From Lomentospora prolificans (Eukaryota > Ascomycota > Sordariomycetes > Microascales > Microascaceae), in NCBI GenBank assembly GCA_029532625.1, contig JARFXM010000009.1, forward strand, positions 3,100,001-3,164,000: a DNA stretch of 64,000 bases, in the 5' to 3' direction. Position numbers and translations under genes: made by a program. The notes beneath the pieces were generated by a model. The model searched no databases, had not been told where the DNA came from, and saw only the letters and a list, made by a program, of their open reading frames with translations. Position 1 is the first letter of the stretch; each line of letters opens with the position of its first letter. Shown piece by piece: positions 60,643-64,000 of this stretch.

Positions 60643-61764
60643 TCATAAGGTGTACACCAACTTCTCGGCGCTCACGTTACCAGCCTCCGCCTCCTTTAAG
60701 CCATGCAGCACGCCCTCGAGCCCGCTGCCACCTCTGTTCACTACGATGTTGATGGGCTTGATCTTGCCCTCATCGAGAAGGTCCGTAGCCAGCGCCCAGA
60801 ACTTCTTACCAAACTCAAAGTTCTTCTGCGACGCGGGCCAAAGGGCACCCAGCCACACGTCCTCGTTGAAGATGGTGTAACCGAGAGACAAGCTTGTCTT
60901 GGCGTCGGGGTTGATGCTCTTGACGACGTTGTCGACGCCCGACAGCAGCGAGGCGTAGTGCGCGCCCTCCTTGTTCAGCGCCTCGGCGCAGATCTTGGCG
61001 CTGGCCTCGTCCGCATGGCAGTCCCAGGCGAAGCGGAGGTCGTTGCCGGCCGCGGCGCGGATATGCTGGGCGACGGTGGGGGAGCGGTAGTCGAAGACGT
61101 GGTCGGCACCCAGGGACTTGAGGTACTCGTGGTTCTTGGGAGAGGCCGTCGTAATGACGGTGTAGCCTGAGAGCTTGGCGAATTGGATGCCGTAGATTCC
61201 GGTGGCTGTCGACCCACCGTAGATGAAGATGGGTGTCTTGTCGGTCACGGGCTCGGTGGGGAGTTGGAGACCGAGGGTCTCGTACAGTCCCTGGCCCACT
61301 GTTGTGATGGAAATACCAAGGGTCGCCGCCTGCTCGTCGCTCCAGCCCTTGGGCACCCTACTCTGAACGGGGGCCTTGGCCGTGGTGTAGGTGGCGTAGG
61401 CACCGTCTGTGCTTCTGAATTTGTTACTAGCCGTCAAAAGTTAGCATCGAATGCTTTGCCATGCGATTCCACCGATCAAAGAGGCTCACCATCCGTTGAC
61501 AAAGCCGCAAACCTTGTCTCCCTTCTTGAACTCGGTCACGGCCGGTCCAACCTCCTCGACGACACCGGCATAGTCACAACCGACGCGGGTGTTCTCGTTC
61601 CCCATAAAGTTGGCGTACTTGACGTGCTTCCAGTCGGTGGGGTTGATAGCTACCGCCGTTGTCTTGACTACCATGTAGTCATCGCCAGGAAGCGTGGGGT
61701 ACGGGACGTCGATGATATGGGCATTGCCAGCCTTGGCGACAAAGATGGCTTTGTTCTGCACCAT
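60643..61764 (-). CDS. Zinc-type alcohol dehydrogenase-like oxidoreductase (toxD/trans-enoyl reductase group)
   Basis: Medium-chain NAD(P)H-dependent reductase. Exons are 61764-61490 and 61426-60643 (63-nt intron, CTAAC branch), giving 352 aa, normal for the family. The N-terminal GroES-like domain includes VAINPTDWKHVKY, GCDYAGVVEEVG and KKGDKVCGF. The nucleotide-binding fold carries IYGGSTATGIYGIQFAKLSG, then TASPKNHEYLKSLGADHVFDY. The catalytic-zinc ligands of classical alcohol dehydrogenases are missing, as is usual for this group. Relatives act as stand-alone enoyl reductases with polyketide synthases (LovC-like) or as quinone reductases; no biosynthetic gene lies nearby, so the substrate is open. 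Confidence 0.9.
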
Positions 61765-63240
61765 TGTGGATACCTGGGGGTGGCTGATACAGGGTTTTGA
61801 GGGTTGGGGACTCTTTGGGGGAGGTCAAGGGGAAGCTTGAGGATGTATTCGCGATTGGGAAGTGGATCGGCCTGGCGAGCTGCCGAATGATGTGCTTTGA
61901 TGTCGTGAGGGGGATCACCGCTTATAAGGGCTTGGAAGCTATATTAGTAGTGGAGTGGGCAACAACAATACATACATTGATGTACGAAAAGAGCCCCATT
62001 TTATCCTTTTGATTTCTCAGCGACACCGGCTTTCTCGGACGAACCCGTCAGCGGCCCTGATGTATGGCGTGGGAAGCCATCTCCAGCAATGGATGGATCG
62101 AAACACCCCTCATCTTGGTTTGTGATTTATAATAAGGTAAGTTTAAAATCGCGCTGGCCTTCAAGACACCAGACCACTTCCCGATTCAGCAAGTCCCGAC
62201 CAAGACCAGTCTTGAGCTTAATCATTGGCTTGTGGGTGCTGTCTCGATCCTTCAAAGCTTTCGCCAGATTTCTCCAGAGCCGAGCCTCCGGGGAATTACT
62301 AATTGTCAATCTTGGCAGAGGAGCTGACGGATGGAACGGGATGTATGCCAGCATCGACATGGGCCGGAAGGACTTCAGAATTGGTTGTACTGAAGCATCG
62401 TCAACGCAGCGGAGGAACGGGCTCTCTCAATGGTTAATCAAGTTTGAATTTGTATTTGTAAAGAGTAGTGATTTTTCTTCCCTTTTCCTTTTTCCCTTGG
62501 AGGGGAACGGGGATCCTTCGACACCATTTGAGTCCGAGTCTTGGACTGGTAATTAGGAGGCTTCCTTTACACGATTTCGCGATCTCGTTCCTGGCGCCAT
62601 CGGGGAGCCAAGAGCCGTTCCAGACTCGTGGTTGTCGCCTTAAATGTAACAGCGCCCGCGCCCATCTTGACAATAACAGAGTTCGGATTCATCACGACGG
62701 CTTTGGCTGTTTGGTTGGGGTTTAAATCCGAAGTGAAAATGGCTGAGAAAGCATTGTTGCTGGTATCTATACGGAACAAGATGGGAAATAGAACAAGCTG
62801 CGTGGACTACAGAAACAAAATGCAAAAGAAATGTCTATAGCGATCATCGTCATCCCATCTGAGAACAACCGACAATATCGTCGAGAACCCAGCTATACGT
62901 CGCGGGAATAAAAAAAGAGAAGAAAGAGGGAAGAAGAAAACAAGAAAAAAAGAAGACAGATGAATACCAATCCCAAAAGGAACCATCCCATACCCAGAGA
63001 GTTTCCCGCCATCATCATCCCAGTCTAGGATATCCGTAAACTCCAATTGTTATGACAGACCGCCCGGAAGACGGGCATCATTAGAATCCCGAGAACCAAC
63101 CCTTTGCGATTGAAGCAATAGCGGCCATCAGCGAAGAAGCACACAAGATGCGAGGCATTAGAAGCAAAAAGGAATAACAAGATTAAGTCAATGTGCCTCC
63201 TGCGTGTCATGTCGGCATCAAACAAGAGATTGGGTCGAGA
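61765..63240. other. Gene-free region between crz1 and the toxD-like gene
   Basis: 1.48 kb holding the 3' UTR of crz1 and the promoter of the toxD-like gene. It is A/G-rich near 62880-62960. No gene was recognised. Confidence 0.6.
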
Positions 63241-64000
63241 TTACCGAGCGCCTTGACTGTAGTCGCTCGCATAGCCCATCTCACCGTAGCCCTGAGCAGG
63301 CATGCTGCCGTCACCGAATCCGCCGCTATGGCCACTGACGTAGCCCGTATCCTCAACTTCATCGTAGTCGCTGGCGTCAAACGATGATCTGCCTCCGAGA
63401 TCTTCATCAGCGTGGTTGCTCATCTCTGCAGCCGCCCAGTTTACCTGCGCGAGGGCCGGGTACTGCGCCAAGAGCGCAGCTGGGAGCGCATATGAGGAGC
63501 CCGCATCCATCGGGAAGCCGGCTGTGGGACCCATCATCTGGCCCTGAGCTGCCAAGTCATGCGCCATGTTTTGCTGCATGCGCTGCTCTTGCCAGATGCG
63601 CTGGCGCTCAAGAGTCTCCTCATCGAGGAGCGGCTTGATGCAGATGCGACCGGCCTCGGACCTGAAGTGACGGCCAAGGGCGTCCGCACGTGCAAACCTA
63701 CGCCCGCAACCCCACTGGCTCCCAGACTTCAAGTCTCCCTTGCAGACAAATTTCTTCTCTCCGGAGTGGAGACTCTCGTGTCGCTTACGGTCGTGCTGGC
63801 GGGCAAACGCCTTGCCGCACACAGTGCACACAAACGGACGCTCGTCTGTATGGGTCCTCAAGTGAGACCTGAGGTTATAGGCTCGGGTGAATCGCTTAGG
63901 GCAGAGTGTGCACTGGAAGGTGGCGGGGTGTTTCTGAACCCTCTTGGGGTTGCCGCTCTCCTGAGCGTTCTGATAGTCGGGATCGGCGAGCCTCAGGGCA
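63241..64000 (-). CDS. crz1: Crz1/CrzA calcineurin-responsive C2H2 zinc-finger factor, 5' part beyond the right edge
   Basis: C-terminal ~253 codons of a calcium- and stress-responsive transcription factor that enters the nucleus after calcineurin dephosphorylation (family knowledge). Reading from the right edge there is a linker with NPKRVQKHPATF, finger 1 CTLCPKRFTRAYNLRSHLRT, finger 2 CTVCGKAFARQHDRKRHESL, and the atypical third finger characteristic of Crz1 (FVCKGDLKSGSQWGCGRRF, then RADALGRHFRSEAGRICI). An amphipathic helix (ETLERQRIWQEQRMQQN) and an acidic Gly/Ser-rich tail follow, ending at a TAA at 63241-63243. The docking motifs expected in the N-terminal half are outside the window. 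Confidence 0.94.
   Translation of the reverse strand, partial: ALRLADPDYQNAQESGNPKRVQKHPATFQCTLCPKRFTRAYNLRSHLRTHTDERPFVCTVCGKAFARQHDRKRHESLHSGEKKFVCKGDLKSGSQWGCGRRFARADALGRHFRSEAGRICIKPLLDEETLERQRIWQEQRMQQNMAHDLAAQGQMMGPTAGFPMDAGSSYALPAALLAQYPALAQVNWAAAEMSNHADEDLGGRSSFDASDYDEVEDTGYVSGHSGGFGDGSMPAQGYGEMGYASDYSQGAR

Noticed and set aside
61183..61800. 205-codon plus-strand frame
   Set aside because: Antisense shadow of the toxD-like reductase.

Overview
The window is nuclear DNA of a filamentous ascomycete, most likely from the Sordariomycetes or a close relative (inferred from gene content). The evidence is short spliceosomal introns (about 45-240 nt) with GTRNGT donors, CTNAC branch sites and YAG acceptors, orthologues of Rim15, eIF3d, Pno1/Dim2, Mdm31 and Crz1, a HET-domain protein and a fungal Zn2Cys6 regulator. 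I found no rRNA, tRNA, CRISPR array, prokaryotic operon or intact transposon. Gene models were built by joining reading frames at splice sites and checking phase; none has been tested against RNA.

Layout. 1-5,765 (-): Rim15-type PAS/kinase/receiver protein, cut at the left edge, with 4.1 kb of gene-free upstream DNA. 9,879-10,859 (-): lysophospholipid acyltransferase. 12,697-14,408 (+): Yap-like bZIP factor. 15,037-16,913 (+): eIF3d. 17,444-18,483 (-): Pno1/Dim2. 19,171-21,396 (+): Mdm31. 22,934-24,898 (+): HET-domain protein. 26,061-43,517: five genes forming a coherent catabolic neighbourhood (below). 44,710-52,595 (-): a giant repetitive, probably disordered protein of about 2,560 aa. 52.6-60.6 kb: an 8-kb stretch with no convincing gene. 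60,643-61,764 (-): toxD-like enoyl-reductase/MDR protein. 63,241-64,000 (-): C-terminal part of a Crz1/CrzA calcineurin-responsive factor, cut at the right edge.

The most interesting part is 26-43.5 kb. A flavin amine oxidase with an N-terminal RidA domain is transcribed divergently from a succinate-semialdehyde-dehydrogenase-like enzyme. They are followed by an ARG81/ArcA-like Zn2Cys6 regulator, a LamB/YcsF (PxpA) protein, and one large polypeptide carrying biotin carboxylase, PxpC-like, PxpB-like and biotinyl domains. Together they resemble the lactam/GABA utilisation genes of Aspergillus (lamA, lamB). A reasonable hypothesis is a 2-pyrrolidinone/GABA/polyamine to succinate pathway: ring opening by the LamA/LamB pair, deamination by the RidA-amine oxidase with imine clearance, oxidation by the dehydrogenase, and control by the zinc-cluster factor. 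The other striking object is the giant protein, built from about 30 Trp plus Lys-rich plus WDD plus Pro-Glu modules with interspersed Glu/Lys/Arg helices.
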